Shown here: in pieces, positions 1-8,065 of the stretch
Numbering within the stretch: the stretch's first letter is position 1
Layout of the letters: each line of letters begins with the position of its first letter
Assembly (NCBI RefSeq): GCF_000247475.1
Contig: NZ_AHZC01000166.1
Coordinates: 1 to 46,974, forward strand
DNA from: Rhizobium sp. PDO1-076
Lineage (GTDB): Bacteria; Pseudomonadota; Alphaproteobacteria; Rhizobiales; Rhizobiaceae
Direction: 5' to 3'
Length of the DNA: 46,974 nt
Made by a program: the position numbers and the translations under genes
The notes under the pieces: generated by a model
Databases searched by the model: none
Seen by the model: only the letters and a program-made list of their open reading frames with translations
What the model was told of the DNA's origin: nothing

Positions 1-1056
1 CGACTTGTTCGACGAGCACGGAATGCCGTCCTTGAGACGGTCGCCAAAGACGGAGAGCATCGCGCCGTATTCCATCTTGTCGTTTTCCGGTGTCGACGTG
101 CCATGCGCATTGATATAGCCGACCTGTTCTTCCGACAGGCCCGCATCGGCAAGCGCAGCCTTCATCGTGGCGATTGCCGGGCCACCATCCGGCGAAGACC
201 GGGTGCGGTGGAAATGGTCGGCCTTTTCGCCGCAGCCCTTCATGATGCCAAGCACCTTGGCGCCACGGGCAATCGCCGATTCCAGCGATTCCAGCACCAG
301 CGTGGCTGCACCTTCGGCAATGACGAAACCGTCGCGTTCCTTGCTGAACGGCTTGGAGGCCTTTTTCGGCGGATCGTTGTGGGTCGACAGGGCCGACAGA
401 AGCGCAAAGCGCACCACTGATTCCGGGCTGATCGAGCCGTCGGTGGCAACCGTCAGCGCCCGCGTGGTACGGCCTTGGCGAATGGCTTCGACACCAAGCT
501 GGATAGCAGTGGCACCGGAAGCACAGGCTGTCGACAGCGTCACCGGCAGGCCACGCGTACCGAAACGATCGGCCAGACGCTCGGAGATGGAGCCGAATTG
601 CACGGCTTCCAGAAAGACCGGGTCCGGCTTGGTGCGCATGGCAGCCAAAAAGCGCACATAGGCATCGCCCGGCTCGGAGGCCGGCGGCGCACGGTCGGCG
701 AGTGCAAAGCGGTCATGCCATTCCGGCTCGACCGGCGGCGCGGCGAGAAACAGCGGACCGTTGAAATCACCGTCGATTCCGGCCTGGGCCAGCGCTTCGA
801 TCGTGGTTTCGCGCGCCATCGCATAGGAGCGTTCGACGGAGTTGGGTGCCGGAACCTCAAGGAAATCGACGGTCCCGGCGATACGGGTCGACATGCCCTC
901 GGTATCGAAACGCTTGATCTTGTGGATGCCCGAGGTGCCGGACGTCAGCGCCGACCAGTTGTCGGCAAGACCTTGGCCAAGCGAAGTGATGACGCCCATG
1001 CCGGTAACGGCGATGATTGGGCGTCCGAGATGGTCGGTGAAGCGGTTGTCAGACAT
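1..1056 (-). CDS. fabF1XL: FabF1XL, beta-ketoacyl-ACP synthase II (3' end cut by window)
   Basis: Condensing enzyme of the thiolase fold that elongates acyl chains on a carrier protein. Here it very probably serves the C28 hydroxy fatty acid of rhizobial lipid A. The 352 codons visible carry the usual active site: nucleophile Cys178 in STACASG, His318 in HGTSTPEND, and Lys351 in the NK pair at the window edge. The second catalytic His would lie just outside. FabF proteins are about 420 residues, so some 70 are missing. The ATG at 1056 follows GAGGAGA at a normal distance, 13 bases after the stop of the upstream gene. The order acpXL, fabZXL, fabF2XL, fabF1XL matches the known very-long-chain fatty acid cluster of Rhizobium leguminosarum and Sinorhizobium meliloti, so adh2XL and lpxXL are expected next, outside the window. 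The family is certain. The VLCFA role is inferred from gene order. Confidence 0.92.
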   Translation of the reverse strand, partial: MSDNRFTDHLGRPIIAVTGMGVITSLGQGLADNWSALTSGTSGIHKIKRFDTEGMSTRIAGTVDFLEVPAPNSVERSYAMARETTIEALAQAGIDGDFNGPLFLAAPPVEPEWHDRFALADRAPPASEPGDAYVRFLAAMRTKPDPVFLEAVQFGSISERLADRFGTRGLPVTLSTACASGATAIQLGVEAIRQGRTTRALTVATDGSISPESVVRFALLSALSTHNDPPKKASKPFSKERDGFVIAEGAATLVLESLESAIARGAKVLGIMKGCGEKADHFHRTRSSPDGGPAIATMKAALADAGLSEEQVGYINAHGTSTPENDKMEYGAMLSVFGDRLKDGIPCSSNKS

Positions 1057-1069
1057 GGTTCCAGTCTCC

Positions 1070-2272
1070 TCAAGCATTCGCCGAAAGAACGGCAAGGCCT
1101 TCGCCGCGTACATAACCGACCGTCGTCACGACAGCATGCGTCGCAGGCTGCGCCTGCTTGGCCTCATGCTCGGCGTCGAACACCGGTACAATTGCGCCAC
1201 TGTCGATCGACAGGGCTGCAAGAGCCAGTCCGACCGGAAACTGTGCTTCCAGCGAATGACCGATCGAACCGGCATAACCCCGCACCGGCGCCGCGCCGAA
1301 GCGCGTTTCCAGCGCAGTTTTCTCGCGCTTCGACAGTTCAGCCATGCCGGAGGCCCCGGAAAACACGATCGTCTGCGTCGGATCTAGCGCATCGGCCTCG
1401 GGCGCGATACGAGCCATTCGTGCCTCGAACCGACCGTCGTCACGATTGCCGCGATCTCCTTCGACGGCATCGAGCACGCTATAGATATGGGCTCCGCGGG
1501 CTTCGGCATGTTCGCGCGATTCGAGCACCAGGAATGCCCCGACCGTGCCGAGGATCATGCCGCCGCCTTCGGTTCCGTCACGCGACCAGAGCGGCTGCCA
1601 TGGGCCGGTCTGGTGGGCACGGATGCCCTCGACCAGAAGCAGGATGTCCGGGCGCTCCGAAATGAAGGCGCCGCCGACCAGCGTATGCGTCGACTGCCCT
1701 GCCTTGATCCGCGCATAGGCCGTCTCGATCGCCGAGATCCCGGCCGATTCCTCGCCCATGAAGGTGCGCGACGAACCGGTGACCTTGTGCACGATCGAGA
1801 TATTGCCAGCGAGCAGGTTCGACAGCTGCGCCAGAAACAGCGTCGGGCGCAGTTCGGTCGTCAGCTTCTCGATCAGGAGCCTTTCGCGATCATTGCGCTT
1901 CAAGGCTTCGTCGACGATCAGGCTGTCGACCGCGATGTCGCGCTCACCACCGCCTGCCGCCACGATCAGGTCCATCGACCCGCAGGCGTCGGCATCGTCC
2001 TTCATGCCGGCATCGTCAAGTGCCAGACCTGCGGCAAACACGCCGAGACGCTGCCAGTTTTCCATCTGCCGCTGGTCCTTGCGGCCGATCTGGGCCGACC
2101 AGTCGATCTCCGGCAGCGGATGCACGACATAAGGCTTGAACTTTTCCGTCTCCAGCACCGGATCCGGTGCCTTCGGCGACGACAACAGGGCGATATGCGG
2201 CTCCTTGCCGGTTCCATGGCATGTGACAATGCCAATGCCGGTGATCACCACATCATTTGGATTCTTGACCAT
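1070..2272 (-). CDS. fabF2XL: FabF2XL, ketosynthase-like subunit lacking the catalytic Cys
   Basis: A 400-residue protein of the beta-ketoacyl-ACP synthase fold (start VVITGIGIVTCHG), second of two ketosynthase genes in the VLCFA lipid A cluster. Aligned by eye, the nucleophile motif TACASG of its neighbour becomes GEESAG, putting Glu175 where Cys should be. The HGTSTP histidine motif is replaced by SGASGMAE. The later GH motif (GYAGSIGHSLEAQ) is kept. It should therefore be unable to form the acyl-thioester. That pattern recalls the chain-length-factor (KS-beta) partners of type II polyketide synthases, where the Cys is also replaced. I infer a non-catalytic partner of FabF1XL that may help set the C26-C28 length. 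I chose ATG 2272 because AAAGGA lies 6 bases upstream. A start 57 bases further upstream lacks this. Confidence 0.88.
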   Translation of the reverse strand: MVKNPNDVVITGIGIVTCHGTGKEPHIALLSSPKAPDPVLETEKFKPYVVHPLPEIDWSAQIGRKDQRQMENWQRLGVFAAGLALDDAGMKDDADACGSMDLIVAAGGGERDIAVDSLIVDEALKRNDRERLLIEKLTTELRPTLFLAQLSNLLAGNISIVHKVTGSSRTFMGEESAGISAIETAYARIKAGQSTHTLVGGAFISERPDILLLVEGIRAHQTGPWQPLWSRDGTEGGGMILGTVGAFLVLESREHAEARGAHIYSVLDAVEGDRGNRDDGRFEARMARIAPEADALDPTQTIVFSGASGMAELSKREKTALETRFGAAPVRGYAGSIGHSLEAQFPVGLALAALSIDSGAIVPVFDAEHEAKQAQPATHAVVTTVGYVRGEGLAVLSANA

Positions 2273-2368
2273 ATGCAATCCTTTCGCCGGCCCCACGGCC
2301 AGCGTCCAAAGCGGGTTTTCCCGATCCACGCCTCAAGGTCAATAGGCGATTGCGCCCAGGAACGGGAA

Positions 2369-2387
2369 GCAGCCCTCAACGGGCTGC
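2369..2387 (-). promoter_or_regulatory. hairpin around the fabZXL stop codon
   Basis: A perfect 7-bp stem (GCAGCCC / GGGCTGC) with a 5-base loop holds the fabZXL stop codon in its loop. It lies in the 103-base gap before fabF2XL. There is no U-run, so it is more likely an RNA-stability or partial-attenuation element than a terminator. The structure is seen; the role is inference. Confidence 0.35.
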
Positions 2388-2849
2388 GGCAATCGCATCT
2401 ATGAGACCGATGTCTTCGGCCCTCTTGCGCACGATCGGCGCAAGCGGAATTTCGCTGAACGGCATGGTCCTGAGCTTCAGCTGTGTATCACAGACCTTTT
2501 TGCCCTCGGATGTGATGCGCGCCTTGGTCACGGCAAAGCCGGAACCGTCATGTTCGAGATCGGCTTCGATATCGAGCACAGCACCGGGTTCGACGAATGT
2601 GCGCATCTTGGCGCCGTCGACGGCCATCAGAAACGGCATCGCCTCGAAATCCTTGACCGCCAGAAGCAGCAGGCCGGACGCCTGGGCCATAGTTTCGATC
2701 AGAAGAACGCCGGGCACCAAGGGCATGCCGGGGAAGTGCCCCTCAAACACGGGACTTTCCATCGGCACGACCGAGCGGGCCTTCAAACGGCCAAGGCCGA
2801 GATCCACGCTCTCGACCTTGTCAATCATCTGAAAATATTCAAGCAGCAT
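2376..2849 (-). CDS. fabZXL: FabZXL, 3-hydroxyacyl-ACP dehydratase
   Basis: Hot-dog-fold dehydratase of 157 residues that removes water from 3-hydroxyacyl-ACP during chain elongation. The catalytic pair is visible: His38 in FEGHFPGMPLVPG and Glu52 in LIETMAQ, the FabZ hallmark. The length is normal for FabZ. The gene lies 25 bases after acpXL and is followed by fabF2XL, so it is the dehydratase of the specialised VLCFA system rather than the housekeeping copy (inferred from position). The ATG at 2849 fits the family N terminus (MLLEYFQMID). The C-terminal 25 residues, after LRTMPFSE, extend beyond the core fold. Confidence 0.9.
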   Translation of the reverse strand: MLLEYFQMIDKVESVDLGLGRLKARSVVPMESPVFEGHFPGMPLVPGVLLIETMAQASGLLLLAVKDFEAMPFLMAVDGAKMRTFVEPGAVLDIEADLEHDGSGFAVTKARITSEGKKVCDTQLKLRTMPFSEIPLAPIVRKRAEDIGLIDAIAAAR

Positions 2850-2874
2850 GACGATCTCCGCCGGTTAAGGCGGA

Positions 2875-3153
2875 TCAGCCCTTGGCAGCCTTGAGTTCGT
2901 CGATCTTGGCGCAGAGGTTCTTCAGAACGAAGTATTCCTCGGTCGAGACCTTGCCCTCGTTGACTTCCTGGGTCCACTGCTCGAGCGGGATCTTGATGCC
3001 GAATTCCTTGTCGATCGCAAAGACGATGTCGAGGAAGTCCAGGCTGTCGATGCCGAGATCGTCGATGGTGTGGCTTTCCTGCGTGATCGTCTCGCGATCG
3101 ATTTCGCTGGTTTCAGCAATGATGTCGGCAACTTTGTCGAATGTAGCGGTCAC
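2875..3153 (-). CDS. acpXL: AcpXL, acyl carrier protein for very-long-chain fatty acid
   Basis: A 92-residue acidic carrier protein. The phosphopantetheine attachment site is Ser37 in GIDSLDFLD. It is longer than the housekeeping AcpP (about 78 residues) and diverged in helix III, as expected of AcpXL, which carries 27-hydroxyoctacosanoate for transfer to lipid A by LpxXL. The start is GTG at 3153, with AGGT 8 bases upstream. It is the first gene of the minus-strand cluster acpXL-fabZXL-fabF2XL-fabF1XL, so its promoter should lie in 3154-3258. Family is certain; the XL assignment rests on length, sequence and gene order. Confidence 0.93.
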   Translation of the reverse strand: MTATFDKVADIIAETSEIDRETITQESHTIDDLGIDSLDFLDIVFAIDKEFGIKIPLEQWTQEVNEGKVSTEEYFVLKNLCAKIDELKAAKG

Positions 3154-3199
3154 GCCAGTACCTCATATGTCTCAAATTCTGTGTTCCACATAGGGAAAA

Positions 3200-3232
3200 C
3201 AGTCTTAAAAGCCAATGGCCGTTTTAAGACTG
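3200..3232 (-). terminator. strong inverted repeat between hemN and acpXL
   Basis: Perfect 11-bp arms (CAGTCTTAAAA / TTTTAAGACTG) flank an 11-base loop that contains a smaller GCCA/TGGC pairing. Read on the minus strand, the hairpin is followed by TTTTCCC, so it could end the hemN transcript. It also lies about 50 bases upstream of the acpXL start, where an operator could sit. The stem is AT-rich, which weakens the terminator reading. Confidence 0.5.
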
Positions 3233-3258
3233 GATGAAAATTGGCGTCGAAGTGTTGC

Positions 3259-4608
3259 CTAAACAGCAATCGAATGACGTCCCTTGCCGGTGGAAAGATA
3301 GCTGTCGAACACAGCGGCAACCGTGCGGGCAAAGGGCCGGCCGGCCTCGGTAAGCCGGAATTCGCCCTCGACGATCTCGCAGATCCCGTCACGATTGCTT
3401 CCCGCAAACTGCCGTGCTTCGGCGATCATCATCTCTGCCAGACGGCCGAAATCTGTCCTCAGCGCGGAGAATGACACTGAAAAACTGCACATGATTTCTT
3501 CGATCACCCGGGCGCGCATCCGGTCCTCGTCCGACAGCGCGATGCCGCGCACGACAGCAAGTCCATCGCTGTCCGCCATCCGCTGATATTCGCCGGTTGC
3601 TGGCATGTTCTGCACATAACCCTGCGGCAATTGCCCGATCGACGAGGCACCGAGCCCGATCAGCGCCTTGGCGCCGTCATCAGTATAACCCTGGAAATTA
3701 CGACGCAGCCGCCCTTCCCGCGCCGCGATCGCCAGGCTGTCACCGGGAAGCGCGAAGTGATCGATGCCGATCGCCTCGTAGCCGGCAGCCAGCAGCATGT
3801 CCGAAGCCATGGTCATCTGGGCGAAGCGTTCCTCAAGCCCCGGCAGCGCGGCCTCGGGAATCATCGTCTGGTGTTTCTTCATCCATGGCACATGGGCATA
3901 GCCGAACAGCGCGATGCGATCCGGCGCCAGCGACAGGACATCGTCAACGGTCCGGCCAAGCGTTTCCAGGCTCTGGTGCGGCAGGCCATAAAGAATGTCG
4001 CAATTGACCGAATGCACGCCGCGCGCGCGGACCGCATCGACGACCGACTTCGTCTGCTCGAAGGACTGCAGCCGGTTGATCGTCGTCTGCACAAGCGGGT
4101 CGAAATCCTGCACACCAAGGCTTGCCCGCGTCATGCCGATCTGAGCCAGCGCATCATAACGGCTGTCGTCTAGGTCGTTCGGATCCATCTCGACGCTGAT
4201 CTCGACGTTCTCGCCGAAGCTGAAGGCAGCTTTCAGACAATCCATCAGTGAAATCAGGTCTTCGGGCCTGACCATGGTCGGCGAGCCTCCGCCAAAATGC
4301 ACGGCCGACACTTTGGCCTCGCCGGACACCAGCGACCCCACCTTGGCGATCTCTTTCTTCAGCGAACCCAGATAGGCGGCGATCGGCTCATATTTCAGCG
4401 TGTGCTTGGTATGACAGGCACAGAACCAGCACAGCCGATCGCAATAGGGAATGTGGATATAGAGCGACAGATCCTCGCGGCCGGACAGGGAGCCCAGCCA
4501 CTGCGCATAAATGCCACAGTCGATCCCTTCATGAAAATGTGGCGCGGTCGGATAGCTCGTGTAGCGTGGAACGGCACCGGAATAGCGCGAAAGAAGACTG
4601 TTGTTCAT
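3259..4608 (-). CDS. hemN: HemN, oxygen-independent coproporphyrinogen III oxidase
   Basis: Radical-SAM enzyme of 449 residues that decarboxylates coproporphyrinogen III to protoporphyrinogen IX without oxygen. The [4Fe-4S] cysteines are Cys56, Cys60 and Cys63 in PYCDRLCWFCACHTK. The adjacent HIP and the GGGSPT glycine-rich SAM motif are also present. Length matches genuine HemN rather than the shorter HemW. The ATG at 4608 gives the usual N terminus (LLSRYSGAVPRYTSYPTAPHF). It is divergent from the FNR-type regulator fnrN, and an almost perfect FNR-type site lies 66-79 bases upstream of the start. Induction by low oxygen through FnrN or FixK is the natural inference and is the known pattern in rhizobia. 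Confidence 0.95.
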   Translation of the reverse strand: MNNSLLSRYSGAVPRYTSYPTAPHFHEGIDCGIYAQWLGSLSGREDLSLYIHIPYCDRLCWFCACHTKHTLKYEPIAAYLGSLKKEIAKVGSLVSGEAKVSAVHFGGGSPTMVRPEDLISLMDCLKAAFSFGENVEISVEMDPNDLDDSRYDALAQIGMTRASLGVQDFDPLVQTTINRLQSFEQTKSVVDAVRARGVHSVNCDILYGLPHQSLETLGRTVDDVLSLAPDRIALFGYAHVPWMKKHQTMIPEAALPGLEERFAQMTMASDMLLAAGYEAIGIDHFALPGDSLAIAAREGRLRRNFQGYTDDGAKALIGLGASSIGQLPQGYVQNMPATGEYQRMADSDGLAVVRGIALSDEDRMRARVIEEIMCSFSVSFSALRTDFGRLAEMMIAEARQFAGSNRDGICEIVEGEFRLTEAGRPFARTVAAVFDSYLSTGKGRHSIAV

Positions 4609-4632
4609 GGCGAGGTGAGGCTCCGCATCGAC

Positions 4633-4646
4633 TTGATTTTAGCCAA
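4633..4646. promoter_or_regulatory. weak second FNR/FixK-type site
   Basis: The sequence TTGAT-TTTA-GCCAA matches the first half of the FNR/FixK site (TTGAT-N4-ATCAA) exactly; the second half keeps only CAA. It is between the hemN start and the better site at 4674. Rhizobial fnrN promoters are known to carry two anaeroboxes used for activation and self-repression, so a second site is plausible but weak here. Confidence 0.3.
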
Positions 4647-4673
4647 GGATAACCTCCTGAAACTGAGCTTCCT

Positions 4674-4687
4674 TTGACTTCGATCAA
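4674..4687. promoter_or_regulatory. FNR/FixK/FnrN-type anaerobox
   Basis: TTGAC-TTCG-ATCAA differs from the consensus TTGAT-N4-ATCAA at one position. It lies in the shared region between hemN (start 66 bases away, minus strand) and fnrN (start 109 bases away, plus strand). The neighbouring gene encodes a protein with the ExxSR recognition helix that reads this half-site. It probably activates hemN and may control fnrN itself. Confidence 0.75.
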
Positions 4688-4690
4688 GTC

Positions 4691-4737
4691 TCCGACCGAA
4701 TATTCCACCTAGTGTCCGGTCGAATTTTTCGGTCGGA
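4691..4737. repeat. 10-bp inverted repeat upstream of fnrN
   Basis: TCCGACCGAA at 4691-4700 is repeated in perfect reverse complement at 4728-4737, 27 bases apart. A related partial copy (CCGGTCGAAT) lies between them. The repeat starts 3 bases after the anaerobox. It could be a site for another dimeric regulator or part of the fnrN leader RNA. Function unknown. Confidence 0.45.
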
Positions 4738-4795
4738 CAGCGCGCGTTTTTCGCAAACGGCGAACGGCATGAGACCAAGGGCAAGACAGGGCGGC

Positions 4796-5527
4796 ATGAT
4801 GATGGACACCTACCAGAAACCAAGGCCCGAATGCGAAACCCCTTCTGTCTGCCGCGCCTGCGAGGCTCGCCATGGCGGCCTATGCTCCGTCCTGACCGCG
4901 GCCCAGATGATCGAACTCAACCGGCACTCCATCCGCAGGCGCATCGAGGCCGGCAACGAGATCATCGGCCAGGGCGAGCCGGTCGGCAGTTATGGCAATA
5001 TCCTGAAAGGCGTCATCAAGCTGTCGAAGATGATGGCGGATGGACGCCAGCAGATTGTCGGCCTGCAATTTGCCCCGGATTTTCTCGGCAGGCCGTTCCA
5101 GGGTGAAAGTTCGATCACTGCGGAAGCCGCAACCGACACGGAAATCTGCACCTTTCCGCGCCACGTCATCGACCGTATGGTCGGAGACGTCCCGCACATG
5201 GAGCGCATGCTTCATGCCCAGGCGCTGAAGGAACTCGACGAGGCTCGCGACTGGATGCTGACGCTTGGCCGCAAGACGGCTCAGGAAAAGGTCGCGAGCT
5301 TCCTCTACCTGATCGCCACCCATATCGACCCGGAAAATGCGGACGCCTCGACTTTCGACCTGCCGCTGTCGCGCGCCGACATTGCCGATTTCCTTGGCCT
5401 CACCATCGAGACAGTGAGCCGCCAGATGACCAAGCTGCGCAAGGATTCCATCATCGTCATCGAGAACAATCGCCACGTCGTCGTGCCGAATACCGAACGT
5501 CTTCGCGACGCCGCCGGCATTGATTGA
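4796..5527 (+). CDS. fnrN: FnrN, oxygen-sensing Crp/Fnr-family activator
   Basis: A 243-residue transcription factor. The N-terminal cysteines Cys19, Cys22 and Cys30 (VCRACEARHGGLC) plus Cys118 (EICTFP) match the four ligands of the FNR [4Fe-4S] cluster, which distinguishes FnrN from FixK, where the N-terminal cysteines are absent. A cyclic-nucleotide-like beta roll follows, then a dimer helix, then the winged helix with Glu205, Ser208 and Arg209 in ETVSRQ, the residues that read TTGAT half-sites. Three ATGs occur in a row at 4796-4804 and there is no strong ribosome site, so the exact start is uncertain. An upstream start at 4712 would add 28 unconserved-looking residues. It is divergent from hemN and shares its anaerobox region. 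Confidence 0.93.
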   Translation: MMMDTYQKPRPECETPSVCRACEARHGGLCSVLTAAQMIELNRHSIRRRIEAGNEIIGQGEPVGSYGNILKGVIKLSKMMADGRQQIVGLQFAPDFLGRPFQGESSITAEAATDTEICTFPRHVIDRMVGDVPHMERMLHAQALKELDEARDWMLTLGRKTAQEKVASFLYLIATHIDPENADASTFDLPLSRADIADFLGLTIETVSRQMTKLRKDSIIVIENNRHVVVPNTERLRDAAGID

Positions 5528-5541
5528 GTCAACGCCCTGAC

Positions 5542-5967
5542 TTACCGCGCGATCACGATCCGGGTATTGCGCAGCCCCTTGGCCTGGGCCATCGAGAAAA
5601 ACACGGCGGCATTGTCGGGATGCAGGCGCACGCAGCCATGCGAAGCCGGGCGGCCGAGACGCTTCAGATCGAAGGTCGCATGCACGGCGTAGCCGCCATT
5701 GTAGAAAATCGCATAGGGCATCGGCGCATTGTCATATTTGCGCGAGCGATGATTTTTCGACGCCCATTTGGCGCTGTAGCTGCCGGTTGGAGTGACATAG
5801 CCCGAGCGGGCGGTCGAAACCTTCCAGCGATATTTCACCACGCCGTTTTCCGTCACCGTCATTGTCTGCTTCGAGATGCTGACGCGCGCGACAACCGAAC
5901 TGGCCTCGGCCGTCAGCGGTGCGGCCAACAATCCACCAAGCATTGCGGCAAGCAAAAACCCACGCAT
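5542..5967 (-). CDS. L,D-transpeptidase (YkuD/ErfK family), exported
   Basis: A small secreted enzyme of 141 residues that makes 3-3 peptidoglycan cross-links or attaches proteins to the wall. Residues 1-22 form a signal peptide (hydrophobic run ending LTAEA). The YkuD catalytic motif is complete: His96, His110, Cys112 and Arg114 in SHGCVRL. There is no LysM or peptidoglycan-binding domain, so it is a minimal catalytic form. Rhizobiales are known to rely heavily on L,D-transpeptidation. It converges with fnrN (14 bases between stops) and follows cobD on the same strand after 122 bases that probably hold its own promoter. Confidence 0.9.
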   Translation of the reverse strand: MRGFLLAAMLGGLLAAPLTAEASSVVARVSISKQTMTVTENGVVKYRWKVSTARSGYVTPTGSYSAKWASKNHRSRKYDNAPMPYAIFYNGGYAVHATFDLKRLGRPASHGCVRLHPDNAAVFFSMAQAKGLRNTRIVIAR

Positions 5968-6089
5968 AATTTCCCCTTCGATGATCTGGTTTGAACTCGA
6001 AACAGCCTAGGAGGAAGAAATGAAGATCCGATTGCCGGACACACAGACACCATAAAAGGTCTGGATCGCTTTAACTTCAGGCAGATCTT

Positions 6090-7064
6090 TTAAAATGAAG
6101 CCAACAGCACGGTGAAGAGTACAAGGGCCAGAAGAAGATCGCAGGCCGCATAGAAAACCTCCACGCCGCGCGTGATATCCCGATGATCGGCGTCGCCGCG
6201 ACCGGCAGCATGCATCATCGGCTCGCTGACAGGGACACCGCCATAGATGCGCGGGCCGGCCAGTTGCAGATCGAGCGCACCAGCCATCGCCGCCTCCGGC
6301 CAGCCTGAATTGGGCGAACGATGCAGCCCATGATCGCGCAGCGCCGCCGAGAGCGACATCCGGCCAGCATCCCAGCCAAGACGCAACCAAGCCGCAAGCG
6401 CAATCAGCAGCGCCGAGATCCGCGCAGCCGGCCAGTTGGCCAGATCGTCCAGTCGCGCCGAAGCCCAGCCGAAATCGATATAGCGCTCGTTCTTGTGGCC
6501 GATCATCGAATCGGCGGTGTTCAGCATCTTGTAGGCCAGAAGCCCCGGAAGGCCGGCAATCGCATACCAGAAGGCCGGCGCCACCACGCCATCGGCGAAG
6601 TTTTCCGACAGGCTCTCGATCGCAGCCCGACAGACACCCGGACCATCGAGTGTCTTCGGATCGCGACCGACAATCATCGACACCGCGAGCCGTCCGCCTT
6701 CAACGCCGTCCCGTTTCAACCCGCGCGCGACAGCTTGAACATGATCGCCAAGGCTTTTCTGGGCGATGAACACGGCGGCAACGACCGCCTCGAACAGGAA
6801 ACCGGCAAGCCCGAAAAAGTGAAAGAGCCAAGACAGGACAGCCCCCCCCATGACCGAGACAAACAGCAGCAGCAGGATCGACAACACGCCGTTCAGCCGC
6901 CGACCGTCCGGCGTGAAGCGTGCAGTATTCAGATGTTTTTCCAGAGCACTGATCGCGGCGCCGAACAGGACCACCGGATGCGGCAGACGCGACCACAGGG
7001 CCGGCGGATCGCCAATCACCCGGTCAAGCCCGATCGCCACGCAGAGCGTCAGCAGGTGCATCAT
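6090..7064 (-). CDS. cobD: CobD/CbiB, adenosylcobinamide-phosphate synthase
   Basis: Membrane enzyme of about 324 residues that joins the aminopropanol (phosphate) linker to adenosylcobyric acid. The N terminus LDRVIGDPPALWSRLPHPVVLFG is the CbiB signature. The protein has several hydrophobic segments, as the family does, and ends in one (LLLALVLFTVLLASF). Conserved NFADGVVAPAFWYAIAGLPG and KMLNTADSMIGHKNERY stretches confirm the family. I chose ATG 7064 because it overlaps the cobC stop as ATGA, like the other junctions of this operon; an in-frame ATG 18 bases upstream is possible. It ends the cobA-cobB-cobC-cobD run. Confidence 0.94.
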   Translation of the reverse strand: MMHLLTLCVAIGLDRVIGDPPALWSRLPHPVVLFGAAISALEKHLNTARFTPDGRRLNGVLSILLLLFVSVMGGAVLSWLFHFFGLAGFLFEAVVAAVFIAQKSLGDHVQAVARGLKRDGVEGGRLAVSMIVGRDPKTLDGPGVCRAAIESLSENFADGVVAPAFWYAIAGLPGLLAYKMLNTADSMIGHKNERYIDFGWASARLDDLANWPAARISALLIALAAWLRLGWDAGRMSLSAALRDHGLHRSPNSGWPEAAMAGALDLQLAGPRIYGGVPVSEPMMHAAGRGDADHRDITRGVEVFYAACDLLLALVLFTVLLASF

Positions 7065-8065
7065 GTCGAACCCGCCCGCCAAAGATCCAGCGCCTTGCTC
7101 AGGCGAAGATCGGAACCCCGATCCGGGGCAAGACCGAAACGCAGCCAGTTCTGTGCATAGTCGAATTTGCGGGTCAGGATATGGTGCCGGCAGAGATGCG
7201 CGTGCAGATCTGGCACCCGGTCATCTTCCACCAGCGCAAACAGCCCAACGGCGCCGCGACTTTTCAGACCATGCGCGGACAAGACCCGGTCGAGGCCGGC
7301 GCAGCGTTCGTCGATGCGATCCATGATCACCCGTCGGTCCGTCGAAAAGAGTTCGGTTGCAATGCTGAGCGCAGGTCCCGAAACGGCCCAGGGACCGAGC
7401 CAGTCTGCCAGCCGATCCGTGATGCTTTCATCCGCAATGACAAATCCGAGACGGATACCCGCCATGCCGAAAAACTTGCCGAAGGAGCGGAAGACGATCA
7501 CATGCGGCGCGGCAGTTCCCGCCATGCTCATTTCCGGGCAGCTTTCGCCAAAGGCCTCATCCACGACCAGCATCCCGTTGGTTTCACGCAGACGCTCGAC
7601 CAGCGGTGCAAGCTCTAGAGGCCGAAACACCCGACCGTCGGGATTATTGGGATTGACGACGACAACCATGCCATGGCGCGCATCGATCTCTTCCAGCGAC
7701 GTGACAGGATCGACGGCAAAGCCGGCGAGTTCGAAGGCACGACGATATTCGCCGTAGGTCGGCGAAAAGATTGCCACCCGTCTCGATGGCTCGACAAGGC
7801 GCGGCAGAAGCTGGATGGCAGACTGGGTGCCGGGTACAGCCAAAGGCAGCCGATCGCCTGACCTGTAGAATCCCCGCGCCGCTGTGCGCGCAGAAAATTC
7901 CAGTTCACGGTCCGGCAGCCGGTGCCAGGCCCGATCGGCGATCGCGGGCAGAGGCGGCGGGCATGGATTGATGCCGGTCGACAGATCGAGCCAGTCCTTC
8001 GGCTCCCCGCCGTAAACGGCAGCCGCCGCCGCCAGACCACCGCCATGCTGGATCGGGCCGCTCAT
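7061..8065 (-). CDS. cobC: CobC, threonine-phosphate decarboxylase-like aminotransferase
   Basis: PLP enzyme of fold type I, 334 residues, in the CobC/CobD(Salmonella) family that supplies (R)-1-amino-2-propanol O-phosphate, or helps attach it, for the nucleotide loop. The Schiff-base lysine is Lys197 in FRSFGKFFGMAGIRLGF; Asp169 in VVDEAF binds the pyridine nitrogen; NPNNPDGR is the usual substrate loop. Both ends overlap its neighbours by four bases (ATGA), with cobB upstream and cobD downstream, which suggests translational coupling. The pairing with CobD supports joint action at the same step. Confidence 0.93.
   Translation of the reverse strand: MSGPIQHGGGLAAAAAVYGGEPKDWLDLSTGINPCPPPLPAIADRAWHRLPDRELEFSARTAARGFYRSGDRLPLAVPGTQSAIQLLPRLVEPSRRVAIFSPTYGEYRRAFELAGFAVDPVTSLEEIDARHGMVVVVNPNNPDGRVFRPLELAPLVERLRETNGMLVVDEAFGESCPEMSMAGTAAPHVIVFRSFGKFFGMAGIRLGFVIADESITDRLADWLGPWAVSGPALSIATELFSTDRRVIMDRIDERCAGLDRVLSAHGLKSRGAVGLFALVEDDRVPDLHAHLCRHHILTRKFDYAQNWLRFGLAPDRGSDLRLSKALDLWRAGST

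Noticed and set aside
475..1665. Open frame of 396 codons on the plus strand opposite the two fabF genes
   Set aside because: Opposite two clear ketosynthase genes; Arg-rich with no domain.
6020..6055. 11-codon frame with a near-perfect AGGAGGAAG ribosome site on the plus strand
   Set aside because: It runs against the direction of cobD and the L,D-transpeptidase, leads into no gene, and is too short to support.
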